Below are positions 1 through 8,849 of a DNA stretch of 64,000 nt, piece after piece (position 1 is the stretch's first letter; each line of letters starts with the position of its first letter). Source of the stretch: Bog-473 sp963756025. Lineage in GTDB: Bacteria; Actinomycetota; Acidimicrobiia; Acidimicrobiales; RAAP-2. The stretch lies in the NCBI GenBank assembly GCA_963756025.1, contig CAVWMF010000009.1:310001-374000 (forward strand), in the 5' to 3' direction. The position numbers were made by a program, and so were the translations under genes. The notes beneath the pieces were generated by a model. It was not told the DNA's origin. It saw nothing but the letters and a program-made list of their open reading frames with translations, and searched no databases.

Positions 1-1
1 G

Positions 2-235
2 TTTCTCGTGCGTCGAAAGGTTTCCACCCTCATGTCGATCTATGCGGGCGACACCATGGTGGGCACCGGCCACGTGGTGGGCAAGCGCCGTGAGGAGCAG
101 GACGGCGACGTCCGGTATCTGGTCGACGTCGAGCTCACGGTGGGAAACCAACACGGGAACCGGTGCGCATCCGTGACCGCGACGATTGCCATCCCGGCCC
201 GCGAGGACGCCGGGAGGTCTCGACTGTGGTGGTGA
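2..235 (+). CDS. MaoC/hotdog-fold dehydratase-like protein, 3' end only
   Basis: The frame is open from the first bases of the window and stops with TGA at 233-235, so the start lies outside. The visible residues (GDTMVGTGHVVGKR, then VDVELTVGNQHGN, ending in a strand like VTATIAIPA) resemble the last strands of a hotdog-fold acyl dehydratase, where an N-x-x-G segment precedes a final strand ending in Pro. Such proteins hydrate enoyl-CoA esters in the cytosol, which fits the MaoC-like genes elsewhere in the window. The catalytic Asp/His region is not included, so the activity cannot be confirmed. The next gene is on the opposite strand. Confidence 0.55.
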   Translation, partial: FLVRRKVSTLMSIYAGDTMVGTGHVVGKRREEQDGDVRYLVDVELTVGNQHGNRCASVTATIAIPAREDAGRSRLWW

Positions 236-322
236 CACTCGAACCGAGTGGTCGTATCGCCGGGGCCTGCTGGAGCAACTGCTCGTGGAGGCCGGCGCAG
301 ACCTCGACGGTCTTCGCGCCTG

Positions 323-1003
323 TCAGCTGATCGGCGATCCTCCGTCGGGTCTCTGAACCGCCTCGTCCCACGGCCGGCCCCAGTGGTCGAGGTAGGCCAC
401 CTCAGCGACAGGTCGCCGGCGGGCCGGATGCAACTCGTCGCCCCGCAAGTGGGCGATCGGGATGAGTGCGGCCTGGGTGACGCCGTCGGGGATGCCCAGC
501 AGCTCGGCGATCGCTTCATGGCGTTCGGTGTGCACGGTCGTCATGGCCGAGACCAGCCCGCGGCTGCGCAAGGCGAGCTGCAGGCTCCACACGGCCGGAT
601 AGATCGACGCATACAGGGCGGCGGCCTGGGCGGGGGTGCTGGTCGGTGTCAGGCTGCCTTTGATGCACGCCACCACGAGAACCGGTACCCGGTCGAGGTT
701 CGTGGCCAGGTGCCAGGCGCCGTCGAGCATGCGGTCGCCCGACGCCACCACCTCTCGCGGCCTGCGGCCCCCCGATGCCTGCTCATGCGCATCGAGATAG
801 AGATCGCGCACGCCTTTCTTAACGGTCGGGTCGGTCACCACGATCCAACGCCAGCCCTGGAAGTCCCCGCCGGTCGGTGCCTGCAGCGCCAATTCGAGAC
901 ACCCCCTGACGACGTGCAGATCGACCGGGCGGTCGAGATCGAGGCGGCGCCTGACCGTGCGGGTCGTGCTGAGGACCCAGTCGATGGAACCGGGCTCGCT
1001 CAC
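323..1003 (-). CDS. Nitroreductase-family flavoprotein
   Basis: A 226-residue protein of normal family length. The N-terminus has the usual Arg-rich segment (STTRTVRRRLDLDRPVD), followed by APTGGDFQGWRWIVV, the flavin-contacting region of FMN-dependent nitroreductases. Later come SLQLALRSRGLVSAMTT and a C-terminal LDHWGRPW. These enzymes use FMN and NAD(P)H to reduce nitro groups, quinones or C=C bonds. I chose the GTG at 1003 because a GAGG ribosome site lies just upstream; the frame stays open further upstream but runs into the promoter of the divergent Rieske gene. The shared intergenic region (1004-1102) holds a 69-bp repeat also found at 16157. The substrate is unknown. Confidence 0.78.
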   Translation of the reverse strand: MSEPGSIDWVLSTTRTVRRRLDLDRPVDLHVVRGCLELALQAPTGGDFQGWRWIVVTDPTVKKGVRDLYLDAHEQASGGRRPREVVASGDRMLDGAWHLATNLDRVPVLVVACIKGSLTPTSTPAQAAALYASIYPAVWSLQLALRSRGLVSAMTTVHTERHEAIAELLGIPDGVTQAALIPIAHLRGDELHPARRRPVAEVAYLDHWGRPWDEAVQRPDGGSPIS

Positions 1004-1012
1004 CCCGCAGCG

Positions 1013-1081
1013 CCTCGGGGCACCGGGGATGAGAATAGCATTCTGGTATTCTAGAGTCAGAGTAAAGCGGCCGTGTGGGCC
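1013..1081. repeat. 69-bp promoter repeat, copy 1, with palindromic operator candidate
   Basis: This segment matches 16157-16225 at 65 of 69 positions. It lies between the divergent nitroreductase and Rieske genes. Inside it is GAATAGCATTCTGGTATTC (1033-1051), whose outer arms AGAATA and TATTCT are inverted repeats, as expected for a TetR-type operator. A weaker relative lies at 7804-7822 in front of an SDR gene. The second copy marks a deletion scar (see 16157-16283). Confidence 0.8.
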
Positions 1082-1102
1082 CGGTGGGGAGAGTGAAGCC
1101 CG

Positions 1103-2428
1103 ATGGTAATGACGCTCAGCCGCGAGGGGGACCTGGTTCCCTCCGCGCAGGCCAACATCATTCCCAAGGAGCGCTACGTCTCCCAGGAGTTCTTCGATCT
1201 CGAGATGGAACGGCTCTGGCCCCGGGTGTGGCAGATGGCGTGCCGGGAGGAAGAGGTACGCGCCGTGGGCGACTATCTCGAGTATCTCATTGGCGACCAG
1301 TCCATCCTGATCACCCGGAGCGACCCCGACACCATCAGAGCCTTCTACAACACCTGCCCGCACAAGGGCACCCGGCTGGCCGCCGGCGTGGGCAACTTCG
1401 CCACCGGGGAGATCCGCTGCCGCTTCCATGCCTGGCGCTTCGAGCTCGACGGGACCAACAAAGAGGTGGTCGACCGCTTCGACTTTCCCACCTCGATGAC
1501 GGACGCCGAGGTCTGCTTGAACCAGATCAAGGTCGGGCGCTGGGGTGGCTTCGTCTTCATCAACATGGACCCGGATTCTGAGTCGCTCGAGTCATTCCTC
1601 GGCCCGCTCCCGGCCCTTCTCGCTCCCTACGGGTTCGAAAAGATGCGCTTTCGCTCTTATCGCAGCGTCATCCTCCCGGCCAACTGGAAGAGCGCACTCG
1701 ACGCCTTCAACGAGGGCTATCACGTCCAAGGAACCCACCCCCAGCTCCTGCGCTGGACCGACGACACCAACCTCCAGTACGGGCCTCTCGGCAAGCACAA
1801 CCACATGGGCGCCATGGGCCAGGTGAAACACGAGATCCGCCCGAGCCCGCGCCTCGGTCTGGGCCCGGGCGATTACGACGAGCGCGAGCTGCTCGCCGTC
1901 ATGATCGACGAGCTCGGGGGCCTGTTCCTCAAAGAGGAGCGCCAAAAGGTGCTCGACCTCAAAGACAAGCCTTTGCCCGAGGGCACCACGGCCATGGACG
2001 CGTACAACGAACTGCGGGTACAGATGCTGCGCTCCAAAGGGATCGACCTGGGCCATCTCAGCGACGAGCAGCTCCTCATGACCGACGACGTCCACTTCTT
2101 CCCCAACGTGGTCGGTCCCATCTACCCGGGGTCGACCACGTTGTTCCGCACCCGCCCCAACGGCCTCGACCCCCACAGCGCCATCAAGGACCTGTGGACG
2201 CTCGAATGGGTCGCCCCGGACGAGGACCGGCCGATGTGCGAGCGCAAGTTCTACCCCGACTGGACGGCCAAGGACTGGGGGCTCGTCACCAACCAGGACT
2301 ACGCCAACATGGCCCACGTCCAAGCCGGTATGCGCTCGCGGGGTTGCACAGGGTTGCGCCTCAACCCGCGCCAGGAGCACAACGTCATCCACATGCACGA
2401 GGTCATCGACGAATACCTCTGCTCGTAG
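1103..2428 (+). CDS. Rieske-type aromatic-ring-hydroxylating oxygenase, large subunit
   Basis: A 441-residue oxygenase alpha subunit. The Rieske [2Fe-2S] ligands are Cys85-x-His87 and Cys106-x2-His109 (CPHKG and CRFHAWRF). The mononuclear iron site is NEGYHVQGTH, with His207 and His212. These enzymes use O2 and electrons from a ferredoxin to hydroxylate or demethylate a ring substrate. Start is ATG 1103 (a second ATG lies two codons on) after GGGGAGAG. The C-terminus is odd: a TAG at 2426 stops the protein, but nine more codons (KIDPERTW, then TGA at 2453) follow in frame. The copy of this end at 16230 has TGG in place of TAG, so this gene seems to have gained a nonsense codon. The ferredoxin gene follows. 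Substrate unknown. Confidence 0.88.
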   Translation: MVMTLSREGDLVPSAQANIIPKERYVSQEFFDLEMERLWPRVWQMACREEEVRAVGDYLEYLIGDQSILITRSDPDTIRAFYNTCPHKGTRLAAGVGNFATGEIRCRFHAWRFELDGTNKEVVDRFDFPTSMTDAEVCLNQIKVGRWGGFVFINMDPDSESLESFLGPLPALLAPYGFEKMRFRSYRSVILPANWKSALDAFNEGYHVQGTHPQLLRWTDDTNLQYGPLGKHNHMGAMGQVKHEIRPSPRLGLGPGDYDERELLAVMIDELGGLFLKEERQKVLDLKDKPLPEGTTAMDAYNELRVQMLRSKGIDLGHLSDEQLLMTDDVHFFPNVVGPIYPGSTTLFRTRPNGLDPHSAIKDLWTLEWVAPDEDRPMCERKFYPDWTAKDWGLVTNQDYANMAHVQAGMRSRGCTGLRLNPRQEHNVIHMHEVIDEYLCS

Positions 2429-2451
2429 AAGATCGATCCGGAACGAACGTG

Positions 2452-2763
2452 GTGACCGTGCACATCGAGCCGTCGGGGATCGATCTCGATGTGCCCGAAG
2501 GCAAGAGCGTGATGGCGGAAGCGGAACGCCAAGGGTTGTTCTGGCCGACCGTCTGTCACGGGTTGGCCGAGTGTCATACCTGCTTCTTCGAAGTCATCGA
2601 GGGCGAGGAGAATCTCGAACGGCCCAACGAGCTCGAGGCCACGGCGCTCGAGGATTTCGCCGGCCGCTCATGGTACGAGGGCAAAGTCATCCGCCTGGCC
2701 TGTCAGACGCGGGTGCGGGGCGACGTCACGGTGCGCAAGCCAGGCGTGCGGCCGGCTTCGTGA
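2452..2763 (+). CDS. [2Fe-2S] plant/adrenodoxin-like ferredoxin
   Basis: A 103-residue ferredoxin with cluster ligands Cys35, Cys41, Cys44 (CHGLAECHTC) and Cys83 (LACQTRV), the C-x5-C-x2-C...C spacing of [2Fe-2S] ferredoxins. It very likely passes electrons to the Rieske oxygenase directly upstream. Start is GTG 2452: if the upstream TAG is ignored, the Rieske frame would end at TGA 2453-2455, overlapping this GTG as GTGA, the coupling used many times in this window. No ferredoxin reductase gene is nearby, so electrons must come from one encoded elsewhere. Confidence 0.85.
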   Translation: MTVHIEPSGIDLDVPEGKSVMAEAERQGLFWPTVCHGLAECHTCFFEVIEGEENLERPNELEATALEDFAGRSWYEGKVIRLACQTRVRGDVTVRKPGVRPAS

Positions 2764-2780
2764 CCGACCGTTCGCCGGGC

Positions 2781-3950
2781 TCAGGGCGCACTGGTGAAGG
2801 CCCCGCTCGCTTCGAAGCGGGTGATCTCGTCGTTGCCGAATCCCCAGTCCTCCAGGACACCATGCGCGTCGGCGCCGACCGCCGGTGGCGGGGTGGGGTC
2901 GGTCGGCGCCGTGCGCGAGAAACGCGGTGCGGGGGATGGCTGCAACGAGTCCCCCACCATGACGTAGCCGGCGCGCTCCCTATTGTGCGGATGGTCGGGT
3001 ACTTCGAGCGGGGTGAGCACCGGCGTGATGCACGTATCCGTGCCGGCCGCGAGGTCGGCCCATTCGTCCCGGGTGCGCTGCGCGATGGCGCCGGCAATCC
3101 GGGCGCGCAACTCCGGCCATGTGTCCTGGTTCATCTGCTCGGGAAGGTCGGGTCCGCCGATGCCGAGCAGCTCCACGAAGGCCGCCCAGAACTGGCTTTC
3201 GACGGCACCGACGGCCACCCACTTCCCGTCGGAGGTCTCATACGAGTCGTAGTAGGGAGCACCGCCGTCAAGGGCGTTGGTCCCGCGGGCGCCGCTCCAC
3301 ATCCCGCGCGACATCATCTCGAAGAACATGGTGGCCAACAGGGCGCTCCCGTCGATCATTGCTCCATCGACCACTTGGCCGACTCCCGAGATGCGCGATT
3401 CGAGCATGGCGCAGACCATGCCGAAGGCCAGCATCATGCCGCCGCCGCCGAAGTCTCCCACGAGGTTCAGCGGGGGAACCGGCGCACCTCCCGGTCGACC
3501 CACCATGCTGAGCACGCCCGAGAGCGCGATGTAGTTGATGTCGTGCCCGGCCATCAACCGCCAGGGTCCCTCTTGTCCCCATCCGGTGGCACGGCCGTAG
3601 ATCAGTTTCGGGTTCTTGACCCGGCAGGTCTCCGGTCCGAATCCGAGTCGTTCCGCCACGCCAGGTCGAAATGCCTCGACGAGTCCGTCGGCTCGCCCCA
3701 CCAGATCGAGCAGCAGCGCGAGTCCGGCCTCGGACTTGAGGTCGATGGCGATCGACCGCCGGCTGCGCCCGAGCACGCCGCCGTACGGCGCCGGCGTGGG
3801 CCGGTCCACCCGGACGACATCGGCTCCCATGTCGGCGAGCATCATGGCGCAGAAGGGTCCCGCACCCAGTCCGGCCACCTCGACGATGCGGATGCCGGCC
3901 AATGGACCACCACGGCCCTCGCTCGACGACCCTTCGGCCTCGATGACCAT
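2781..3950 (-). CDS. Alpha-methylacyl-CoA racemase (CaiB/BaiF family)
   Basis: A 389-residue class III CoA-transferase-fold protein. The residues that distinguish racemases are all present: His136 in GHDINY, Asp166 in NLVGDFGGG and Glu251 in VGAVESQFW. These match the catalytic His126, Asp156 and Glu241 of M. tuberculosis MCR with a constant offset of 10. The enzyme interconverts (2R)- and (2S)-methylacyl-CoA, needed before beta-oxidation of branched side chains such as those of sterols. Start is ATG 3950 after a GGAGGGGG site. It ends 17 nt from the convergent ferredoxin gene and is divergent from the thiolase-like gene at 4057. Confidence 0.9.
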   Translation of the reverse strand: MVIEAEGSSSEGRGGPLAGIRIVEVAGLGAGPFCAMMLADMGADVVRVDRPTPAPYGGVLGRSRRSIAIDLKSEAGLALLLDLVGRADGLVEAFRPGVAERLGFGPETCRVKNPKLIYGRATGWGQEGPWRLMAGHDINYIALSGVLSMVGRPGGAPVPPLNLVGDFGGGGMMLAFGMVCAMLESRISGVGQVVDGAMIDGSALLATMFFEMMSRGMWSGARGTNALDGGAPYYDSYETSDGKWVAVGAVESQFWAAFVELLGIGGPDLPEQMNQDTWPELRARIAGAIAQRTRDEWADLAAGTDTCITPVLTPLEVPDHPHNRERAGYVMVGDSLQPSPAPRFSRTAPTDPTPPPAVGADAHGVLEDWGFGNDEITRFEASGAFTSAP

Positions 3951-4056
3951 ACAATCTCCCCCTCCGTGCGTGACGAACGGTCACACGGTAGCGAATCGGC
4001 CCGGGCCGGGGCACACGGTGTTGTGTGTCATCAATGGAATCGAAGAAGGAGAGTGC

Positions 4057-5235
4057 ATGGGATCGCGTGACCCCGTCATCGTTGGCATCGGCTGGAGTGA
4101 TTATCCGGTCGTTCCGGAGCTCGACGCTATGGACCATCATGCGATGGCGCTGCGCAGAGCGCTGGCCGACTGCGGACTGGAGAAGTCGGATATCGACGGT
4201 TACATGTGTGCCGGCACCGGGTTCAGCTCCAATGTCGACGACGCGCCGAACATGGCCGAGTATCTCCGCATCAAGCACCGCTGGATCGACGGGACGTCGG
4301 TCGGTGGCTCCACATTCGAGTTCTATGTCCAGCACGCGGCGGCAGCCATCGAAACCGGATTGTGTGATGTCGTCCTCGTGACCTACGGGTCGGACATGCT
4401 GTCCCGGGTGGGTCGCATGCTCGGGACGAGCACATTCTCCAGTGGTGCCACGCGAGTCCAGGGACCATCGGCCTACGAGAGCTCCTGGGGCAACGTGCTC
4501 GCCGGTGGGTACGCCATGGCGGCCCGCCGGCACATGCACGAGTACGGGACGACGTCCGAGCAGCTGGCCGAGATCGCCGTTGGCGTCCGCGAGTTCGCAG
4601 GTCTCAATCCGTTCGCGCAGTATCGCGATCCGATCACCGTCGACGATGTCCTCAATTCGCGCATGATCGCCGATCCGTTGCACAAGCTCGACTGCTGCGT
4701 GATCTCCGATGGTGGGGGCGCCTTCATCATGACGACGAAGGAACGGGCACGAGATCTGGCCAAACCGCCGGTGTACGTGCTGGGTTCCGCGGCGGCGCAG
4801 AGCCATTGGACGATCAGCCAGATGCCCGATTTCACCACGACGGCGGCTGCGCAGTGCGGTCCGGAGGCTTTCGCCCTGGCCGGTGTGCGCCCTGAGGACA
4901 TCGACACCATCCAGGTCTACGACAGCTTCACGATCACCGTGTTGATGCTCCTCGAGGACATGGGGTTCTGCCAGAAGGGGGAAGGTGGTGCGTTCGTCGA
5001 TTCGGGCGTGCTCCGGCGCGGCGGGAAGCAGCCGATGAATACCGACGGGGGTGGGCTGTCGGCCTGCCACCCGGGGATGCGGGGGATCTTCCTGATCAAC
5101 GAAGCCGTGCGCCAGTTGCGCGGTGAGGGTGGCGCGTCGCAGGTGCCCGACTGTGAGTTGGCGGTGGCATGCGGTTCGGGGGGATCACTGTCCTGTATCG
5201 GTACGGTCATTCTGGGCAAGGAGGGCAAGTCATGA
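4057..5235 (+). CDS. Thiolase-like protein of the SCP-x/lipid-transfer type, possible retro-aldolase
   Basis: A 392-residue thiolase fold. The nucleophilic Cys of true thiolases is replaced: the matching segment reads SVGGSTFEF. A C-terminal His motif (SACHPGMRG) and VACGSGGSLSC remain, and YDSFT near residue 288 is kept. In the Ltp2 group such Cys-less proteins work with a DUF35 partner as aldolases that cleave steroid side-chain CoA esters. The next gene is a DUF35 protein overlapping by ATGA, which supports that reading. Start is ATG 4057 after AAGGAGAG. A related pair is encoded at 36261-37977. Thiolysis is less likely; aldolase or another C-C cleavage is my inference. Confidence 0.82.
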   Translation: MGSRDPVIVGIGWSDYPVVPELDAMDHHAMALRRALADCGLEKSDIDGYMCAGTGFSSNVDDAPNMAEYLRIKHRWIDGTSVGGSTFEFYVQHAAAAIETGLCDVVLVTYGSDMLSRVGRMLGTSTFSSGATRVQGPSAYESSWGNVLAGGYAMAARRHMHEYGTTSEQLAEIAVGVREFAGLNPFAQYRDPITVDDVLNSRMIADPLHKLDCCVISDGGGAFIMTTKERARDLAKPPVYVLGSAAAQSHWTISQMPDFTTTAAAQCGPEAFALAGVRPEDIDTIQVYDSFTITVLMLLEDMGFCQKGEGGAFVDSGVLRRGGKQPMNTDGGGLSACHPGMRGIFLINEAVRQLRGEGGASQVPDCELAVACGSGGSLSCIGTVILGKEGKS

Positions 5236-5663
5236 GCATCGAAGACCTGCAGGAAACCATCGGGCTCCGGGCGCTTCCGGCTCCGGACAACGCGTCACGC
5301 CACTACTGGCAGAGTGCAGCGGATGGCCAGCTGGTGGTGCAGCGCTGCACGACATGTGGCATCTTCCAGTTCTATCCCCGGTCACTGTGCACGGCGTGCG
5401 CCGGCGAGACGGAGTGGGTCGACGCGTCGGGCCGGGGCACGCTCCACACCTACACGGTGATCCGGCAGAACCGTTCACCGGCGTTTGCCGCGCTCTCCCC
5501 CTACGTGGTGGGGATCGTCGAGCTGAGCGAGGGCGTCAGGATGATGAGCAACATCGTCGATTGTGAAATTGATCAACTCGAGGTCGGCATGGCGCTCGAA
5601 GTGCTGCTGCTGAAGGCGGCCGACGACGTGGGCCTGCCATTCTGGCGTCCGGCCACCGGCTAG
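5232..5663 (+). CDS. DUF35 OB-fold zinc-ribbon protein, partner of the thiolase-like gene
   Basis: A 143-residue protein with an N-terminal rubredoxin-like zinc ribbon (Cys39, Cys42, Cys53, Cys56 in RCTTCG and LCTAC) followed by an OB-fold half (GRGTLHTYTVI, PYVVGIVEL). DUF35 proteins bind acyl-CoA and associate tightly with thiolase-fold partners, as in the ChsH2 C-terminal domain with Ltp2. ATG 5232 overlaps the thiolase stop as ATGA, so the two are translationally coupled and should be made in equal amounts. Confidence 0.85.
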   Translation: MSIEDLQETIGLRALPAPDNASRHYWQSAADGQLVVQRCTTCGIFQFYPRSLCTACAGETEWVDASGRGTLHTYTVIRQNRSPAFAALSPYVVGIVELSEGVRMMSNIVDCEIDQLEVGMALEVLLLKAADDVGLPFWRPATG

Positions 5664-5733
5664 CCAAACCGGCTGAGCGCACCCGGCTGAGCCCACCGAC
5701 AGTCACGCCCATCGATCGACCGAGGAGGATCCC

Positions 5734-6936
5734 ATGGACTTCGATGACACCGAGGAAGAGGCCGCATTCCGCGCCGAGGTCCACACCTGGATGAAAGCCA
5801 ATGCCCGCGAGAGGGACCCTGGGCAACTTTCGACGTCGCACTCCTTCTACGACTTCGACGACATCTTCGTCAAAGAGGGCAAGCTGTGGCAACGCCTCAT
5901 CTTCGAGGGTGGCTACGCCGGGATCACATGGCCGGTCGAGTTCGGGGGCAGGGGCGGCACCTTCGTCGAAGCCATGATCTTCCGACAGGAGGAGGCGAAG
6001 TTCGACGTGGCCTCGAGCCTGTTCGCTGTGGGGATCGGCATGGCCGGCCCCACGATCATCGGTCACGGCACCGACGAGCAACGGCGGCGGCACCTGCCGG
6101 CAATGCTGCGGGGCGAAGAGGTCTGGTGTCAGCTCTTCAGCGAGCCCGGTGCGGGCTCGGACCTGGCGAGCTTGTCGACCCGGGCCGAGCGCGACGGCGA
6201 CGAATGGGTGGTCAACGGCCAGAAGGTGTGGAGTTCCGGCGCGCATCATTCGGACATGGGGATACTTCTGGCGCGCACAGACCCGGAGGCGCCGAAGCAC
6301 CGGGGGATCACCTTTTTCCTTCTCGATATGCACAGCCCGGGCGTCGAGGTGCGACCCTTACGCCAGATGACCGGCGGTTCCACGTTCAACGAGGTCTTCT
6401 TCACCGATGTGAGGGTGCCGGCAGCCAATGTCGTCGGTGACGTGAACCGGGGCTGGCACGCCACCATGACCACGCTGGCCAACGAACGCAGCTCCGGTGG
6501 CGGAACCTCCAGCTTTCCGCAGATCCTCCAGTTGGCCCGCGAATGCGGGTCGACGACCGATCCGCTCATGCGGCAGCGACTAGCACGTTGTTTCATCAAC
6601 ACCGAGATCTCCCGGTACCTGGGCTTTCGCATGCAGACCGCTCTGAGCAAGGGCATGTCGTCCCCCGAAACCTCGGTGGCCAAGCTTCGTTTCGCCCTGA
6701 GTGCGAAGGAGACGGCGGAGCTGACCATCGCGTTGCAGGGTCCCACGGGGATGCTGACGAGCGACGCGGCGCCGGGGAACGGCTACTGGCAGCAGCAGTT
6801 CCTCACGGCACCGTCGTTCCGGATCGCCGCGGGCAGCGATGAGGTCCAGCGCAACATCATCGGCGAGCGGGTCCTTGGGCTGCCGGGCGACATCCGGGCC
6901 GACAAGGACGTGGCGTTCAAGGACCTCGTCCGCTGA
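5734..6936 (+). CDS. Acyl-CoA dehydrogenase (FadE-like)
   Basis: A full-length 400-residue flavoprotein that introduces an alpha,beta double bond into acyl-CoA and passes electrons to ETF. Recognisable parts are the N-terminal helix domain, LFSEPGAGSDLAS near residue 134 (FAD/substrate loop), NGQKVWSSGAHHSD, and the closing EVQRNIIGERVLGLPG. Start is ATG 5734 with GAGGAGG spaced normally. It stands alone rather than in a pair, unlike the two pairs at 43999 and 51414. The short gap from the DUF35 gene (70 nt) suggests the same transcript as the thiolase-like gene. Confidence 0.9.
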   Translation: MDFDDTEEEAAFRAEVHTWMKANARERDPGQLSTSHSFYDFDDIFVKEGKLWQRLIFEGGYAGITWPVEFGGRGGTFVEAMIFRQEEAKFDVASSLFAVGIGMAGPTIIGHGTDEQRRRHLPAMLRGEEVWCQLFSEPGAGSDLASLSTRAERDGDEWVVNGQKVWSSGAHHSDMGILLARTDPEAPKHRGITFFLLDMHSPGVEVRPLRQMTGGSTFNEVFFTDVRVPAANVVGDVNRGWHATMTTLANERSSGGGTSSFPQILQLARECGSTTDPLMRQRLARCFINTEISRYLGFRMQTALSKGMSSPETSVAKLRFALSAKETAELTIALQGPTGMLTSDAAPGNGYWQQQFLTAPSFRIAAGSDEVQRNIIGERVLGLPGDIRADKDVAFKDLVR

Positions 6937-7006
6937 GCCGTCGCCGCGTCGCTCGGTGCGGGAAATCGACGTGCGACGCCGAGGCGGGTCTACAGTTGCA
7001 GTCCTT

Positions 7007-7753
7007 GTGTCTACGATCCCCCCTCTGGGCGACGCGGAACGACCGCTCGTGGTCCGCTCGGTTGAAAGGACGCTCGCCAGTCGGTACTCGACGTACATCG
7101 ACGAGGTCACCCGACTGATTCGAGCTGCCGTGACCGTCATGGACCGATTGCAGACGACGAACCCCAAGGTCAGTGACATCGTCCGCGAGGCCGGGTTGTC
7201 GAACCAGGCTTTTTACAAACATTTTCGGAGCAAGAGCGAGCTGTTCCTGGCCATACTCGATGACGGGCAGCGGGAGCTCGTCACCTACCTGCAGCACCAG
7301 ACGGACAAGGCGGATACGGGTCTCGGCAAAATCCGCAACTGGGTGGTGGGGATCATGTCCCAAGCCACAGTGTCGGCCGACGCGTCAGCGACACGCGGTG
7401 TCATGATGAACAGCCACGAGCTCCAGGCCGAATACCCCGAGGAATGCGATCGACTCAATAAGCTCCTGACGGATCCCCTCGTCGCGGCGATCGAACTGGC
7501 CGAGGAGGAGGGCACCGTTCGTTCTACGGATCCACAGAAGACGGCCATGACGATCTTCCGGCTCGCCGGCTCCACCGCGGAGACCCATGTGTTGCGCCGC
7601 CGGGTGCCATCAGGGGAGGACATGGAGTTCCTCGTGGACTTCATCCTGAGCGGTCTGGGTGCCGAAGCCGCGAGCCTTCAGCGCGATGGGCACACCGCGT
7701 CGCGGCGAAGCAACGGGGCCGCGGGCACGAAGCAGGCGCGCCCAACGGTGTAG
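7007..7753 (+). CDS. TetR-family transcriptional regulator
   Basis: A 248-residue one-domain-plus-ligand-pocket repressor type. The helix-turn-helix is unmistakable: KVSDIVREAGLSNQAFYKHF followed by KSELFLAIL. The C-terminal two thirds would bind an effector, probably an acyl-CoA or acid given the setting. It is the only recognisable regulator in the window, so it is the prime candidate for binding the GAATAG-type palindromes at 1033, 7804 and 16177. The start is uncertain: GTG 7007 gives an unusually long N-terminus and has no clear ribosome site, while GTG 7049 is an alternative. Confidence 0.85.
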   Translation: MSTIPPLGDAERPLVVRSVERTLASRYSTYIDEVTRLIRAAVTVMDRLQTTNPKVSDIVREAGLSNQAFYKHFRSKSELFLAILDDGQRELVTYLQHQTDKADTGLGKIRNWVVGIMSQATVSADASATRGVMMNSHELQAEYPEECDRLNKLLTDPLVAAIELAEEEGTVRSTDPQKTAMTIFRLAGSTAETHVLRRRVPSGEDMEFLVDFILSGLGAEAASLQRDGHTASRRSNGAAGTKQARPTV

Positions 7754-7783
7754 GGGTCCCGGCGGCGCCGGAGCGGCGTGTGG

Positions 7784-7822
7784 TTTACATTTGTGCGGCC
7801 TCGGAATAGTGTTCTGACTATT
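7784..7822 (+). promoter_or_regulatory. Candidate promoter with overlapping GAATAG-type operator
   Basis: TTTACA (7784-7789) and TAGTGT (7807-7812) are separated by 17 bp, a normal sigma-70 spacing. Covering the -10 is GAATAGTGTTCTGACTATT (7804-7822), which shares GAATAG, TTCTG and a following GAGTC with the palindromes at 1033 and 16177. The rest of the 317-bp gap between the TetR gene and the SDR gene (7754-8070) holds no gene I can support. A repressor bound here would block the SDR-MaoC operon. Confidence 0.4.
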
Positions 7823-8070
7823 GGGAGTCAAGCTCCTGAGCGAAAAAGGGGGGCTGTGGCTGGATCTGCGCTGACCATCGATGCCGATGGACGTGTCGGG
7901 GCGGATCGGGCCCAACTCGTCAGAGCCGTCTCTGAACCTTCGCGTGCGACGAGCGGTGGCGCGGGGCCGAGGGAGTCCGGTCGAGGCCGCTCCATCGGAT
8001 GCCCGCGCAAGACCACGGGTCGAGTGACGCAGCGATCAACTTCGTGGTTTCGACGAAAGGAGCAGTACCG

Positions 8071-8832
8071 ATGAGCCTGGAAGGCCGTGTAGCGATCGTG
8101 ACCGGTGGGGGGCGGGGTATTGGCCGTGCCATCTGCCTCGGGCTTGGCGCCGACGGTGCGCAGGTCGCCGTGAATTTCCGCAAGGACGAGGAGGCCGCAC
8201 GGCAGACAGTGGCCGACATCGAGGCTCTCGGTGGGAAAGCTGTGGCGTACCAGGGGTCAGTGGCGTCCTTCGACGAATGTCGTGCCGTGGTCGATCAGGT
8301 GGTGACGGACTTCGGGCACGTTGACATACTCGTGAACAACGCCGGCGTCACCAACAGGGGAACGCCGGTCGCCATGACCCCGCCCGAGGAGCTCGAGCGA
8401 GTGATCGGCACCATGGCCTTCGGATCCCACTTCATGTCCCAGCTCGTGCTGCCCAGCATGCGGGAACGACCCCGGGGCGACATCGTCATGATCTCGAGCA
8501 ATTCGGCCATCACGAATGACCCGTATGCCGCCAACTACAACATGGCGAAGGCGGCGCAGGAGTCCCTGGCGTTCACTTTGGCCAAGGAAGAGGCCCGGAA
8601 CGGGATTCACGTGAACATCGTGGTTCCAGGGCTTTCGAACACAGAAATGGGTCGGCGGCTCGTGAAGGCCGCTATGAAGGTCGATGAGATCCATGATCTG
8701 AATGATCGCTTTCCACTGGGCCGGGTCTGCGAGCCCGAGGACACGGCAAATGCCGTGCGGTTCTTCGTCAGCGAGGCCGCCTCCAATGTCACAGGGCAGA
8801 GGATGGTCGTCGACGGCGGCGGCTTCAAGTAG
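8071..8832 (+). CDS. Short-chain dehydrogenase/reductase (FabG-like)
   Basis: A 253-residue classical SDR. TGGGRGIG near the N-terminus binds NAD(P), VNNAG follows, and the active site is Ser (ISSNS) with Tyr-x3-Lys in NYNMAKAA. The end, GQRMVVDGGGF, is typical. It oxidises or reduces a hydroxyl/keto group, most likely of a CoA-bound intermediate. Start is ATG 8071 after GAAAGGAG; an upstream in-frame extension lacks a ribosome site. The MaoC-like hydratase begins 17 nt downstream, so hydration and dehydrogenation are probably co-expressed. Confidence 0.88.
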   Translation: MSLEGRVAIVTGGGRGIGRAICLGLGADGAQVAVNFRKDEEAARQTVADIEALGGKAVAYQGSVASFDECRAVVDQVVTDFGHVDILVNNAGVTNRGTPVAMTPPEELERVIGTMAFGSHFMSQLVLPSMRERPRGDIVMISSNSAITNDPYAANYNMAKAAQESLAFTLAKEEARNGIHVNIVVPGLSNTEMGRRLVKAAMKVDEIHDLNDRFPLGRVCEPEDTANAVRFFVSEAASNVTGQRMVVDGGGFK

Positions 8833-8849
8833 GCGCGGGGAGAGCACCG

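Noticed and set aside
7778..8074. Open frame of 98 codons between the TetR gene and the SDR gene
   Set aside because: It has Arg/Ser-rich composition without motifs, overlaps the promoter-operator and SDR start, and lacks a ribosome site.
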